Under the pieces are notes generated by a model that did no database searches, was not told the DNA's origin, and saw nothing but the letters and a program-made list of their open reading frames with translations. Shown here piece by piece: positions 34,333-43,369 of a DNA stretch of 64,000 bases (position 1 is its first letter; every line of letters begins with the position of its first letter). The position numbers and the translations under genes are program-made. The stretch spans positions 1-64,000 of the forward strand of contig NZ_JAGGJA010000011.1 in NCBI RefSeq assembly GCF_026229185.1, given 5' to 3'. This DNA comes from Fodinibius salsisoli (lineage in GTDB: Bacteria > Bacteroidota > Rhodothermia > Balneolales > Balneolaceae).

Positions 34333-35082
34333 TTACATTCCCTCAAGCACTTCCAGGTACTCCCGGATGCGGTGGGCATTCACCCCTATGTCACCACGAC
34401 CAATACGAGAAACGGAACGGACATCTATAGCTGTTTGACCTGAAGCCTGGCTTGTATCCACGCGAATGACAATGTCATCCTTAAAACCAAACCACGGCAC
34501 TTCATCCGTGGCTTCAATGCGTCCGGTGGCTTTGTCCGCTGCAACCATTTCTTCCCAGCCCATCGTCTGGGCAGCTTTGAGAGCTCGATCAAAGGCTTCC
34601 GGATAGTCCGTATCCAGGTAAACTGTTTCGATATCAGGATAAGCTTCTCGCTGCAGATTGGCCTTTTCCTGATCCCCATAAGTCGTATCATTCGGTGCAT
34701 CGGCTCGCAGTGGTACCACAGCCTCAAAGGTCGGTGGATTCTGGATATCGGTTGAAATATCGTGGATGGGCGGGTATTGCTGGGCCTGTAGAAACCAGTA
34801 GCCGATCGTCCCAATGACCGCAAGACCTAATATCGTGCCGGTCCAGGCCCACCCCTGACCCTTTTGTTCGGGCTGTTTACGTCTGGAGAATCCAAAGGTG
34901 ACCCCAAGACCTGTTGCCAAAAGCCCCAGTATCAGGCTGCCCGGTAACAGCCAGGTAAAGGCCGTGCCTAAGCCCCACCATCCCCACTGGTAGCCGTAGC
35001 CCGCCCCCAGAAGCATTAGTGCGGCGATGATACCAACGATAATCCCAAAAATTGCTAACAGTGACGTTCTTCTATTTTCCAT
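34333..35082 (-). CDS. DUF1499 membrane protein
   Basis: 249 residues. Three hydrophobic helices in the first 115 residues (about 8-32, 42-62 and 81-98) are followed by a soluble domain with D-I-S-T-D-I-Q-N-P-P-T-F, R-I-E-A-T-D-E-V-P-W-F-G-F-K-D-D-I-V-I-R and V-D-V-R-S-V-S-R-I-G-R-G-D-I-G-V-N-A-type residues, the signature of DUF1499. Role unknown; similar proteins are inner-membrane. It ends in the gap beside the converging gene. Confidence 0.8.
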   Translation of the reverse strand: MENRRTSLLAIFGIIVGIIAALMLLGAGYGYQWGWWGLGTAFTWLLPGSLILGLLATGLGVTFGFSRRKQPEQKGQGWAWTGTILGLAVIGTIGYWFLQAQQYPPIHDISTDIQNPPTFEAVVPLRADAPNDTTYGDQEKANLQREAYPDIETVYLDTDYPEAFDRALKAAQTMGWEEMVAADKATGRIEATDEVPWFGFKDDIVIRVDTSQASGQTAIDVRSVSRIGRGDIGVNAHRIREYLEVLEGM

Positions 35083-35132
35083 GAATTACTTTGTTTTTAA
35101 AATATTAGCAGATGGCTTTGCAAAACCCGTAC

Positions 35133-35242
35133 TTCTTGTCATTCTGGACCCCGACGGCAGTCGGGACAGGCTTTGTTTCAGAATATCAAATTATCTTGTG
35201 AGTATTTAAACGTAGATCCTGAACTAAATTCAGGATGACAAG
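35133..35242. repeat. REP-like palindromes, first site
   Basis: Contains CTTGTCATTCTGGACCCCGAC with the hairpin CCCGACggcaGTCGGG and, at 35215-35242, GATCCTGAA-ctaaa-TTCAGGAT followed by GACAAG. The last unit recurs at 39243-39270 with only loop changes. The two blocks at 35133 and 35215 point in opposite directions. Confidence 0.7.
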
Positions 35243-35279
35243 TTTAGTTTTATAATGCCCTCTAACAGTCTTTTTGCCC

Positions 35280-36194
35280 CTACCCTGGAGACCGGATGTC
35301 CGCTTGCTTTCTTTTCAACTGGATTAATACAACGGCACTCAGGACCAGGATCATTCCAATGAGCTGAAACACGGTCAACACTTCCTTAAAGACCAGGACG
35401 CCAATGAGGGTAGCCACTACCGGCTCAATAGTAGCCGTTATAGAAGCACGGCTGCTTTCAATTTGAGCAAGTCCCATGGTATAGAGCAGATATGCCAGGG
35501 CTGTCGGTAAGAGTCCGAGTCCTGCGATCAGCATCCAGGTATGGGCGGACTGCAGCTGGCTGGCTTCGATCGTTGGCCCACTAAACGGCAACATGAAAGC
35601 CGAAGCAAAGACAAAAGTGTACGTTATTACGGTAAGAGCATGGTATTTTTTCAACGCATGCTTGCCAAAGATACTGTATAGGGCGTAGCCGAAACCAGAG
35701 CCTAATCCCACAAATAATCCAAAGAGAGAGATTTGCTGTTCCCCTGCCGGTACAATTTTGATGACCAACCCACAGCCGATGAGCGTCAACAGTAAGGCCC
35801 CCATTTTGCGCCGGGTCATGGGTTCTCCAAAGAAGATCCAGGACAGAATAGTTACAAAGGCTGGCCCTGTATAAAGCAGGATGACCGCTACTGAAAGTGA
35901 TACCTCCTCTATGGCCGTAAAATAGCACCAATTGAAGAACACAATGCTAAAGATGCCCGCCCCGATAAAACTAAAGGCATCCTTGAACTCAATCTCAAGC
36001 AGCTTTGGATTCTTAAACCCGAGGTAGCCTACCAGTAGCACCGCAGCACTGACCACACGCAAGGTCACAATCTGCAGGGCCGAAAATCCTGCGCCCGTTA
36101 ATCCATCTACAAACAGACCGATGATCCCCCACAGGGCTGCCCCTGTGAGTACATAAAAATATGGAAGACGATGATGGGATAACTTTCTATCCAC
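35280..36194 (-). CDS. EamA/DMT-superfamily permease
   Basis: 304 residues with ten predicted helices and the internal two-fold repeat of EamA transporters: first half from YFYVLTGAALWGIIGLFVDG, second half beginning LFGLFVGLGSGFGYALYSI. Typical E-x-x-x-x-x-x-A-x-L-I-G-V-L-V-F-K-E near residue 265 closes the family pattern. It lies in the inner membrane and exports or imports small metabolites; the substrate cannot be predicted. Divergent from the E1 dehydrogenase gene. Confidence 0.85.
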   Translation of the reverse strand: MDRKLSHHRLPYFYVLTGAALWGIIGLFVDGLTGAGFSALQIVTLRVVSAAVLLVGYLGFKNPKLLEIEFKDAFSFIGAGIFSIVFFNWCYFTAIEEVSLSVAVILLYTGPAFVTILSWIFFGEPMTRRKMGALLLTLIGCGLVIKIVPAGEQQISLFGLFVGLGSGFGYALYSIFGKHALKKYHALTVITYTFVFASAFMLPFSGPTIEASQLQSAHTWMLIAGLGLLPTALAYLLYTMGLAQIESSRASITATIEPVVATLIGVLVFKEVLTVFQLIGMILVLSAVVLIQLKRKQADIRSPG

Positions 36195-36373
36195 TTAAGA
36201 TTAAATTCGTAAATTAAAACCAGTTTTAGTTTCCTAAAGCCCCTAAAATAGGCTTTTTCAAGCAGAAACAAATTCGTTGCAACTGTATATCGTCCAGCCT
36301 ATTTTCAGTCTTGCTTTTCATCAACAACTGTACCATGTTTGGCTTAAGTAATTATAGCATTCGGTCTACCTCC

Positions 36374-38356
36374 ATGATTCAGCCACACCAAAACTATACC
36401 CGGCAACAAGCTATTGACCTGTATAAGCACTTGCTCCTGCCCCGCCGCATTGAAGAGCGAATGTTGAAGCTGCTGAGACAGAATAAAATCAGCAAGTGGT
36501 TTTCGGGTATCGGCCAGGAAGCCATCTCCGTGGGTGTCACAGAAGCACTGCATAAGCAGGATTATCTGCTTCCGATGCACCGCAACCTGGGACTTTTTAC
36601 GACGCGTGGTGTGGACCTTTACAAACTGTTTTGCCAATGGCTGGGTAAGGCCGATGGTTTTACGGGCGGTCGTGATCGTTCTTTTCACTTTGGGGTGCCA
36701 GAGAAACGCATTGTAGGCATGATCTCGCATTTAGCCGCAACGATACCAGTAGCCGATGGACTGGCCCTGGCCTCACAGCTGCGGAATGAAGGATTTGTTG
36801 CCTGCAGCTTTTGTGGTGATGGTGCAACAAGTGAGGGCGAATTCCATGAGGCCTTGAATTTGGCCGCTGTTTGGAAACTTCCGGTCATCTTTATCATCGA
36901 GAATAATGGCTATGGGCTCTCAACGCCCACCAACGAGCAATATGCCTGTAATGATTTGGTTGATCGTGCCTTAGGCTACGGCTTAGGGGGCATGAAAGTG
37001 GACGGCAACAATATTTTCGAGGTTATGGATGCCATCCGCAAAGCCAGGAAGAGCGCCCTGAATGGAACCCCTACTCTTATTGAAGCAAAGACCTTCCGCA
37101 TGCGGGGCCATGAAGAAGCCTCCGGAACCTTCTATGTGCCTGATGAAAAGTTCGAAGAATGGAAGAAAAAAGACCCTATCGACCGATTTAGTCAGTGGCT
37201 TCAGGCCGAGCAGGGTATCACAGAAAAAGAGTTAGAATCTATAAAGGAAGAAGTTGATTCCTCTTTTTTACCACAGCTTGATCGTGCGTTGGAGGCAGAG
37301 GACCCCAAATTTGATCTCAATGCCGAAAAACAGCGGCTATTTAGCCCCGTAATATTTCGCAATACAGCCGAGCCCACCTCCTCAACCTCCGAAAAACGCT
37401 TTGTTGATGCCATTCAGTTCAGCCTGCAACAGGCCTTTGAAGAAGATGACGACTTTCTAATCATGGGCCAGGATATTGCCGAATATGGCGGAGTCTTTAA
37501 AGTAACCGAAGGCTTTGTAGATCAGTTTGGCAAAGACCGAATTCGCAACACGCCCATCATTGAGGCCGGTGCGTTGGGCTGTGCCGTAGGACTTGCCCTC
37601 GAAGGACTAAAACCAATCGTTGAAATGCAGTTTGCTGACTTCATCTCATGCGGCTACAACCAGATTATTAACAATATTTCCAAGGCCCAGTACCGCTGGA
37701 TGCCGCCGTTGAATATTACTGTTCGGGCTCCTCATGGTGCGGGCGTTGGAGCCGGTCCGTTCCACTCACAGTCCCCCGAAGGATGGTTTATGCAGCATCC
37801 CGGCTTAAAGATTGTTGTACCGGCTACGGTTAAGGATGCCCAGAACCTCCTTTACAGCTCGCTCCATGATCCCAATCCGGTGCTTTTCTTTGAGCATAAG
37901 AAATTGTATCGAAGTATCCGGGAAATGACGCCGGACCAATGTGTGCCTGAACCGTTGGGACAGGCCAAGGTGAGGCGAGAAGGCCACGATGCCACTATTG
38001 TGACCTACGGCATGGGTCTACATTGGGCTCAGGACATCGCCAGTGCCTATGCAGAAAAAGGATTTGAGCTTGAGGTGGTAGATCTTCGTTGTCTTGCACC
38101 CCTGGATTTTGAAACCGTTCAACAGTCCGTTGTTAAAACCAATAAGGTACTGCTTCTTCAGGAACCTTCTGCTACACTTGGACCGATGAGTGAGCTTTCT
38201 TCGCTTATCATGGAACAGTGTTTCGAGCATCTGGATGCCCCCGTCCTCCGTTGCTCTTCCCACGACATGCCCATCCCCTACAATCCAGAACTGGAAAAAG
38301 AATACCTGGCGGATGCCCGACTACAGGAGACGTTAGATAAACTGCTGGCTTATTAG
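36374..38356 (+). CDS. 2-oxoacid dehydrogenase E1, alpha-beta fusion
   Basis: 660 residues from the ATG at 36374; the frame is open upstream to 36311 with another ATG at 36335. The first half is the thiamine-diphosphate E1 alpha chain: GDGATSEGEFHEALN then ENNGYGLS, the classical GDG-x-NN cofactor motif. The second half is the beta chain, starting KRFVDAIQFSLQQAF with FLIMGQDIAEYGG, APHGAGVGAGPFHSQSPE and a C-terminal transketolase-like domain. Such fusions act as branched-chain 2-oxoacid (or pyruvate-like) dehydrogenase E1. E2 and E3 are not in the window. Confidence 0.88.
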   Translation: MIQPHQNYTRQQAIDLYKHLLLPRRIEERMLKLLRQNKISKWFSGIGQEAISVGVTEALHKQDYLLPMHRNLGLFTTRGVDLYKLFCQWLGKADGFTGGRDRSFHFGVPEKRIVGMISHLAATIPVADGLALASQLRNEGFVACSFCGDGATSEGEFHEALNLAAVWKLPVIFIIENNGYGLSTPTNEQYACNDLVDRALGYGLGGMKVDGNNIFEVMDAIRKARKSALNGTPTLIEAKTFRMRGHEEASGTFYVPDEKFEEWKKKDPIDRFSQWLQAEQGITEKELESIKEEVDSSFLPQLDRALEAEDPKFDLNAEKQRLFSPVIFRNTAEPTSSTSEKRFVDAIQFSLQQAFEEDDDFLIMGQDIAEYGGVFKVTEGFVDQFGKDRIRNTPIIEAGALGCAVGLALEGLKPIVEMQFADFISCGYNQIINNISKAQYRWMPPLNITVRAPHGAGVGAGPFHSQSPEGWFMQHPGLKIVVPATVKDAQNLLYSSLHDPNPVLFFEHKKLYRSIREMTPDQCVPEPLGQAKVRREGHDATIVTYGMGLHWAQDIASAYAEKGFELEVVDLRCLAPLDFETVQQSVVKTNKVLLLQEPSATLGPMSELSSLIMEQCFEHLDAPVLRCSSHDMPIPYNPELEKEYLADARLQETLDKLLAY

Positions 38357-38489
38357 CTTAAAAGCGGTCTTCTCATCCGAATTCTGGAGTTGAAGTCGAA
38401 TGAGTGTAAGGTGCCCTTGATCTATTCACCGGACGACAACCCCAGTCGCCCGATGAGAGATCATAATCCCATTTTACAAGCTGTGGACT

Positions 38490-39212
38490 CTACATCGGGG
38501 GTACGCGGCCGTGCTTCGGTTTCACGATCATTTCTTCTACAACCGTGCGTGGAGAAAGTGAGGTAATGCTCAGGATGAGCCGCGCCACATCATCAGGATC
38601 GATCAGTAAAGAGCGGTCCATGGAGGATCCGTCCCACGAAGAAGACTCCGTCTGCCCCAGGTTAAGAGCCGTGACTGCCACTTCCGTATCCATCAGCTCC
38701 TTCCGAAGCGAACGGGTGTAGCCAAGCAGGGCATGTTTCGAGGCGGAATAGGCGCCGCTGTCTTTTCGCCCTTCTAAAGCACTCACTGAACAAATATTGA
38801 TGATATAAGAATGCGGCTGCTGTTTTAAATCATCCAAAAAACGATTAGTCGTATTTACGGCAGACATAAGATTGGCCTGTATCTGCTGGCTAAACTCCAC
38901 TGTGCTGGTTTCTTGCAGTTTCTTTAGTAGAAATGAACCGGCATTATTGATAATAATTTTAGAAGTCGGAAAGTCCTCAGGAAGCCTAGTACTACGAACC
39001 TTCTCGGCATTTGAAGTATCACAAGGTAATACTTCTATCTTATTGTTCCCCTTGCTATTACATAGCCTCCTTGTCTCTTCAAGATCATCTTTAGTTCTGG
39101 CTATAAGCAGCAAAGCATAATCGGTATGTTCTGCAAAAGCAAGCGCTATACGGCGACCGATCCCGCGACTTGCTCCGGTTATTACAACAGAATGATTACG
39201 TTCAGGTAGCAT
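38490..39212 (-). CDS. Short-chain dehydrogenase/reductase
   Basis: 240 residues, classical SDR: nucleotide-binding TGASRGIG at 13-20, NNAGSF, and the catalytic pair YSASKHA with an upstream Ser in ICSVSAL. The C-terminal MIVKPKHGRVPPM is short. It may resemble sepiapterin-reductase-like members, but the substrate cannot be told. The start ATG encodes MLPERNHSVVITG. Lies upstream of a REP-like repeat and queE. Confidence 0.85.
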   Translation of the reverse strand: MLPERNHSVVITGASRGIGRRIALAFAEHTDYALLLIARTKDDLEETRRLCNSKGNNKIEVLPCDTSNAEKVRSTRLPEDFPTSKIIINNAGSFLLKKLQETSTVEFSQQIQANLMSAVNTTNRFLDDLKQQPHSYIINICSVSALEGRKDSGAYSASKHALLGYTRSLRKELMDTEVAVTALNLGQTESSSWDGSSMDRSLLIDPDDVARLILSITSLSPRTVVEEMIVKPKHGRVPPM

Positions 39213-39242
39213 GAAATAATATGTTAGACAAAATATATTTGA

Positions 39243-39270
39243 GATCCTGAAACAAGTTCAGGATGACAAG
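39243..39270. repeat. REP-like palindrome, second site
   Basis: GATCCTGAA-acaag-TTCAGGAT then GACAAG, 28 bases, differing from the unit at 35215-35242 only in the loop. It sits between the SDR gene and queE. Confidence 0.7.
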
Positions 39271-39296
39271 AGAGTAGGTTTTCAGAATATATATCA

Positions 39297-39953
39297 CTAC
39301 CGAACTCCCATAAACTTGTGTGTTTGCAGGCTGATGCCCCACTCCGGATGTTCTTTCACATACTCAATGATCAGTTCAACAGCTCCCTCTTTTTCCCACT
39401 CCGGTTGCAGTAACAATTGTGTTTTATCGGGACATTTGGCCGCATTCTTTTCAGCGTATTCTAAATCTTTAGTAGTTAATACCACTACTTTCAACTCATC
39501 TACATGCGGAAATGCTTCATCCAGCGGTTCTTTAAAGCGCTTAGGTGAAAGAGTTACCCAATCCAGATGCCCGGACAATGGCGAGGAACCGCTTGTTTCA
39601 ATATGCGTCTTTAAGCCGGCTTCCTTTAGCCGATGAGTCAACGGATCAAGATTGTGCAGCAGTGGCTCGCCTCCCGTAATAACGGCAAACTCTGCCCCAC
39701 TGGCCTGGGCTCTTTGTACGATATCACCCACTTTATGAGATGGATGCGCCTCTTCGTCCCAGCTTTCCTGTACATCACACCACCAGCAATTAACATCACA
39801 GCCGGCAGTACGGATAAAGTAAGCCGGACGTCCGGTATGAGCGCCCTCACCCTGGATGGTATAGAAATCTTCCACCAACGGGTAAGTTACGTCATCAAAA
39901 TTATCCGGTGCGGAAGCATTTTTCAGATTGGATTTTTCTACTACGTTAAACAT
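39297..39953 (-). CDS. queE: 7-carboxy-7-deazaguanine synthase (QueE)
   Basis: 218 residues from ATG 39953, preferred over ATG 39995 because it gives the normal family length. Radical SAM enzyme of the queuosine pathway, turning carboxytetrahydropterin into carboxydeazaguanine. Seen: EDFYTIQGEGAHTGRPAYF near the N-terminus, the cluster motif C-D-V-N-C-W-W-C (CX3CX2C, FeS ligands) and GGEPLLH. Other queuosine genes are not in the window. Confidence 0.88.
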   Translation of the reverse strand: MFNVVEKSNLKNASAPDNFDDVTYPLVEDFYTIQGEGAHTGRPAYFIRTAGCDVNCWWCDVQESWDEEAHPSHKVGDIVQRAQASGAEFAVITGGEPLLHNLDPLTHRLKEAGLKTHIETSGSSPLSGHLDWVTLSPKRFKEPLDEAFPHVDELKVVVLTTKDLEYAEKNAAKCPDKTQLLLQPEWEKEGAVELIIEYVKEHPEWGISLQTHKFMGVR

Positions 39954-40142
39954 ACATCTATTCTTTGTCCTCGATGAGCAACTAAAAATAGCCATTTTTT
40001 GGCATAATTAGAACTCCTTCGTCAAATAGTGTATATAACCGAAGAAATACTGTTGCACATACCCATCTTACCCCCTGTATTGTTGTACAAGAGAAAGTAA
40101 TCCTTTCCTACGATAAATCGCTGGCGGCAAATACCTGAGGAC

Positions 40143-40493
40143 TCACCGTAACCGAGCCCCTTGTGTGATCTGCCTGCAAACGGACCGAGCCCCCGGATAC
40201 CCCGCGTATCTCCACTGCATTCGGGAAAGCACTCTCACTTGAAAGCTCTGGTTTGATCCACCAGCATCTGAATAATAAAGCATACTGGATCCGCCAATGG
40301 CAATGCCAAGCAGATCTTGTATTATCCAGCCGGACTGAAAGTACCGGGGTGTTTCTACAACATAGTATTGGCTGTTATACTCAACCACCATGGCATAGAC
40401 GCCCCCTCCCATACAGCGATCTTTAACCTTATACTCCTGGGCCAGTAAGGTAGTAGGAAGAAAAAGTATCAATATGACAACTGCCCATTTCAT
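40143..40493 (-). CDS. Small secreted protein, unknown
   Basis: 116 residues from ATG 40493, where the signal peptide begins (MKWAVVILILFLPTTLLAQ). The mature part has two cysteines and a Gly-rich loop GIAIGGSSMLYYSDAGGS; no family recognised. The frame extends upstream to 40544 with a hydrophilic start that would hide the signal. It lies between queE and the divergent SIMPL gene. Confidence 0.5.
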   Translation of the reverse strand: MKWAVVILILFLPTTLLAQEYKVKDRCMGGGVYAMVVEYNSQYYVVETPRYFQSGWIIQDLLGIAIGGSSMLYYSDAGGSNQSFQVRVLSRMQWRYAGYPGARSVCRQITQGARLR

Positions 40494-40687
40494 AACCCCA
40501 TTCCTTTTTAAAGGGTTTGTATTATGTATGATACTAAAATCCATCCTTTAAATCACTTATTATGTGTTTTAAGATCAAAAAACAAGAGGCTATATTTGTC
40601 TTTATAATATGCTCTTACTATCATCCACTGGTAAATAAGCACTTTCATCACTTAGCTTTTCTTAAAAGATCAGAGGTACCATATATT

Positions 40688-41419
40688 ATGCCCACCCAAT
40701 CTCAAAACAATCTATTCATTGCCGTCATCATTACAGTTGGTCTTTCACTTGCCGGATGGTTTATTGGTAATGGTTTTATGGAAGCCCGGTCAGGCAACCG
40801 TTTTGTAACCGTAAAAGGTGTTTCCGAACGGGATGTAATGGCGGATGTCGCCCTCTGGCCCATCCGATTTGTAGCAGCTGGTAATGACCTCAATGCCGTA
40901 CAACGTAAGATCACGGAAGACCGTAACCAGATTCAATCATTTCTGGAAGGCCATGGGATCGCTACCGATGCTATTGAGTTGCAGAACCTGGAAGTCACCG
41001 ACCGAACCGCACAATCTTACCAATCGGGGTCATATACAAATCGTTTTATTCTCGCCCAAACCCTGATGGTTCGCTCTGAAGATGTCAGCAAAATTGATGA
41101 AGCCAGCCAGGATGTTGGTCAACTGGTGGAAGGCGGCGTAATCATTAATAATCAATATTCGGGCGGCGGACCCACTTATTTGTTTAACAGCCTTACCGAG
41201 TTAAAGCCTGAAATGATTGCGGAAGCTACCAAGAATGCCCGAAGCTCTGCCGAGCAATTCGCTCGTGATTCCGGCAGTGAACTGGCCGGTATTCGTCGCG
41301 CTAACCAGGGCGTGTTTGTTATCCTTGCACGCGATAAGGCGCCCATGCTGCAAGAAGAAAAACAAATTCGTAAGACCGTCCGCGTGGTCTCTACCCTCGA
41401 TTATTATTTGGAGGAGTAA
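40688..41419 (+). CDS. SIMPL-domain (DUF541) membrane-anchored protein
   Basis: 243 residues from ATG 40688. One N-terminal transmembrane helix (LFIAVIITVGLSLAGWFIG) anchors a periplasmic SIMPL domain: NRFVTVKGVSERDVMADVALW, then AVQRKITEDRNQIQSFL, and later a helix EMIAEATKNARSSAEQFARD, the typical DUF541 order. Related proteins take part in stress, pilus or signalling processes; exact role unknown. The frame open upstream to 40562 has no signal or site that supports use. Confidence 0.85.
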   Translation: MPTQSQNNLFIAVIITVGLSLAGWFIGNGFMEARSGNRFVTVKGVSERDVMADVALWPIRFVAAGNDLNAVQRKITEDRNQIQSFLEGHGIATDAIELQNLEVTDRTAQSYQSGSYTNRFILAQTLMVRSEDVSKIDEASQDVGQLVEGGVIINNQYSGGGPTYLFNSLTELKPEMIAEATKNARSSAEQFARDSGSELAGIRRANQGVFVILARDKAPMLQEEKQIRKTVRVVSTLDYYLEE

Positions 41420-41694
41420 CTTATTAGACCTGCCAAAGCCCTGCTCTATTTCAAAAAGCTCATATTCGTAGTCAAAGTTATGAATGGATCTGGGTTTACA
41501 ACTATCTCCATTGACAAGTTTTTAAACAGGCGTTCATTCTTTTTGACCCTAGTTTCAATCTTGCGTCGGCATAGGTCTCCTTTCCTAAAGTATTATGAAC
41601 CTCAAGCTTGCCCCCTTCCTCTATTCCTGTTCCTATTAGCTATTTCTTTGTAAAAAATGCTTTATAGGAACAATCCAGTAAGCATCTGTTGCAT

Positions 41695-41773
41695 ATCCTT
41701 ACTGTTTCTGCCATAAATCCTTACTGTTTGTACGGCACATCCTTACTATATGTACACCATAAACAGTAAGGAT
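41695..41773. repeat. 22-bp phased repeats with an inverted copy
   Basis: The 13-base unit ATCCTTACTGTTT begins at 41695 and 41717, a changed copy (ATCCTTACTATAT) at 41739, and the exact inverted unit AAACAGTAAGGAT at 41761-41773, all 22 bases apart. It lies in the 604-base gap between SIMPL and amidohydrolase genes; the rest of the gap shows no gene. It could fold into a terminator-like stem (followed by TTTTTAT) or serve as a row of protein-binding sites. Confidence 0.7.
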
Positions 41774-41967
41774 TTTTATAATGCCCTTTATAGAGTGCTA
41801 ACGGCCCTTATTAAATGTGGCCAATAAAATTTGGGCATAGCTTTAAATTTATATCGATATGATTCTTATAAAAGGATTGTAATTCTCCGTTAAACTGAGC
41901 TTGTGCCGACTCCTAATAGGGCTCTGGATGACAGAATTGTTAGCTTTATAGATCTCTTGGAAATAAA

Positions 41968-41997
41968 AATGGCGGACCGAACAAACGATCCACCATT
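41968..41997 (-). terminator. Terminator of the amidohydrolase operon
   Basis: AATGGCGGACCG (41968-41979) pairs with CGATCCACCATT (41986-41997), fully paired with two G-U pairs; on the minus strand it is followed by TTTTATTT. It comes 26 bases after the stop at 42024. Confidence 0.75.
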
Positions 41998-42023
41998 AAA
42001 AAAACTGTAGGGGTGTTGAACTC

Positions 42024-43340
42024 TTAGTTCTTCTTGGCCCCTCGGTTCAGGTACTCGTCATTGAGCTGCGAGTGGCGGCTGACCATTGGAATCTTATAGC
42101 CTCGGATAAATACCTGCTCGATGTGGGTCATTGGTTCAAACGGATCGCCATCGGATAAAAACAGGTTGGCCTGTTTGCCCACCTCAATGCTACCAAGTTT
42201 ATCCTGCACGCCGAATATCTCCGCCGCATTAAGCGTAATGGCTTTAAGCGCTTCTTCTTTCCCTAATCCATAGGTGGCAGCATAACCAGCATGATAAGGC
42301 GCATTCCTCACGTTCTCAGTATCCCCGGTAGAAATAGCTACTTTTACGCCTGCCTCGTGTAACAGCCCCGGGTTTTGATACGGTCTCTGGTAGTTATCAT
42401 AGTCACGTTCTGGAGTGTAAAGCGTTGATACGAGGCATGGAAGTCCCGCATCAGCGATTTCATCGGCTACGCGCCATCCATCATGAACTCCGGCTAAGAT
42501 AAACTGCGCATCAGGATGTTGTTCGGTCCATGCAATGGCGTTAAGGATGTCTTTCTTATTACCCACAGATATAATGACCGGTATATTTCCATTAATTACC
42601 TCGCTCATGGCTTCCATTTTCTTATCCGTATCGGGCATCTCCTGGTTAGCATTATTCTCATCGTATGAGGCCACCATTTTATCATAGAATACCGCTTTAT
42701 CCCAGAACTTATTCAGTTCCTTCAGGTTTTTCTCATACTCTTTTTGAACCTTTTCGTCACTGCGATCGTCCCAATAGCCCCCTTTTACGGCGCTGGGCCA
42801 GTTAAGATGCAGGGCAGCATTGGGTGAGACGGCCATTGAATCCGGAGAGTAGCCGTATAAGTCAATAAGGGTTGCCTTACCCGAAAAGCGTCCAGATACC
42901 GGCATTGAAATGACATGAGTAACGCCGTTTACCCGCGTAACAGGAATGCTAACACTGCTGGGATTGATGGCGGTAAAAGCGCGAACATGAGGATTAAACT
43001 CACCCAGTTCTGCCTGATCATTTGTCACATCGACGGCGCCAATCTCTTTGAGTCCCAATTGGGTACCGGCATCCATAAAGCCAGGATAAAGGTGCTTGCC
43101 CTCGGCATTAATCTGTGTATAGCCGGGCTTTATCTTGGCCTTTTGACCTACAAACTCAATGGTCTCTCCATTGATAAGCACTATCCCATTTTCGATGACT
43201 CCATCAGAAACGGTGTGGATGGTTGCATTGGTAATAGCAAATTTGCCGAAGGTAGCCTTTTCGGTGATTTGGGCATCCACGCTGAGGGTTGTAACCAGCA
43301 TAAGTGCGAGCCCGGTAACAAGTGATGATAAATACTTCAT
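42024..43340 (-). CDS. Secreted amidohydrolase-fold protein lacking HxH
   Basis: 438 residues from ATG 43340 (MKYLSSLV), where a signal peptide begins and ends S-V-D-A-Q. The composite beta part and C-terminal TIM-barrel end (NAAEIFGVQDKLGSIEVGKQ, FIRGYKIP) belong to the metal-dependent amidohydrolase superfamily. The metal motif after strand 1, normally HxH in PG-x-(I/V)-D-x-H-x-H, is here PGFMDAGTQLG, without histidines. The late motif STGDTENVR keeps the Asp. It is the last gene of a three-gene run and may be an inactive subunit or use other ligands. Confidence 0.75.
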   Translation of the reverse strand: MKYLSSLVTGLALMLVTTLSVDAQITEKATFGKFAITNATIHTVSDGVIENGIVLINGETIEFVGQKAKIKPGYTQINAEGKHLYPGFMDAGTQLGLKEIGAVDVTNDQAELGEFNPHVRAFTAINPSSVSIPVTRVNGVTHVISMPVSGRFSGKATLIDLYGYSPDSMAVSPNAALHLNWPSAVKGGYWDDRSDEKVQKEYEKNLKELNKFWDKAVFYDKMVASYDENNANQEMPDTDKKMEAMSEVINGNIPVIISVGNKKDILNAIAWTEQHPDAQFILAGVHDGWRVADEIADAGLPCLVSTLYTPERDYDNYQRPYQNPGLLHEAGVKVAISTGDTENVRNAPYHAGYAATYGLGKEEALKAITLNAAEIFGVQDKLGSIEVGKQANLFLSDGDPFEPMTHIEQVFIRGYKIPMVSRHSQLNDEYLNRGAKKN

Positions 43341-43369
43341 AGTCCGTTCTGCGTCTTTCATAGTGTCAA

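Noticed and set aside
39954-40142. Possible preQ1 riboswitch upstream of queE
   Set aside because: The A-rich tail and short stem-loop expected of a preQ1 aptamer could not be seen in the minus strand.
41695-41773. CRISPR-like look of the evenly spaced repeats
   Set aside because: Only three 13-base direct units with 9-base gaps, far too short for spacers, and no cas genes in the window.
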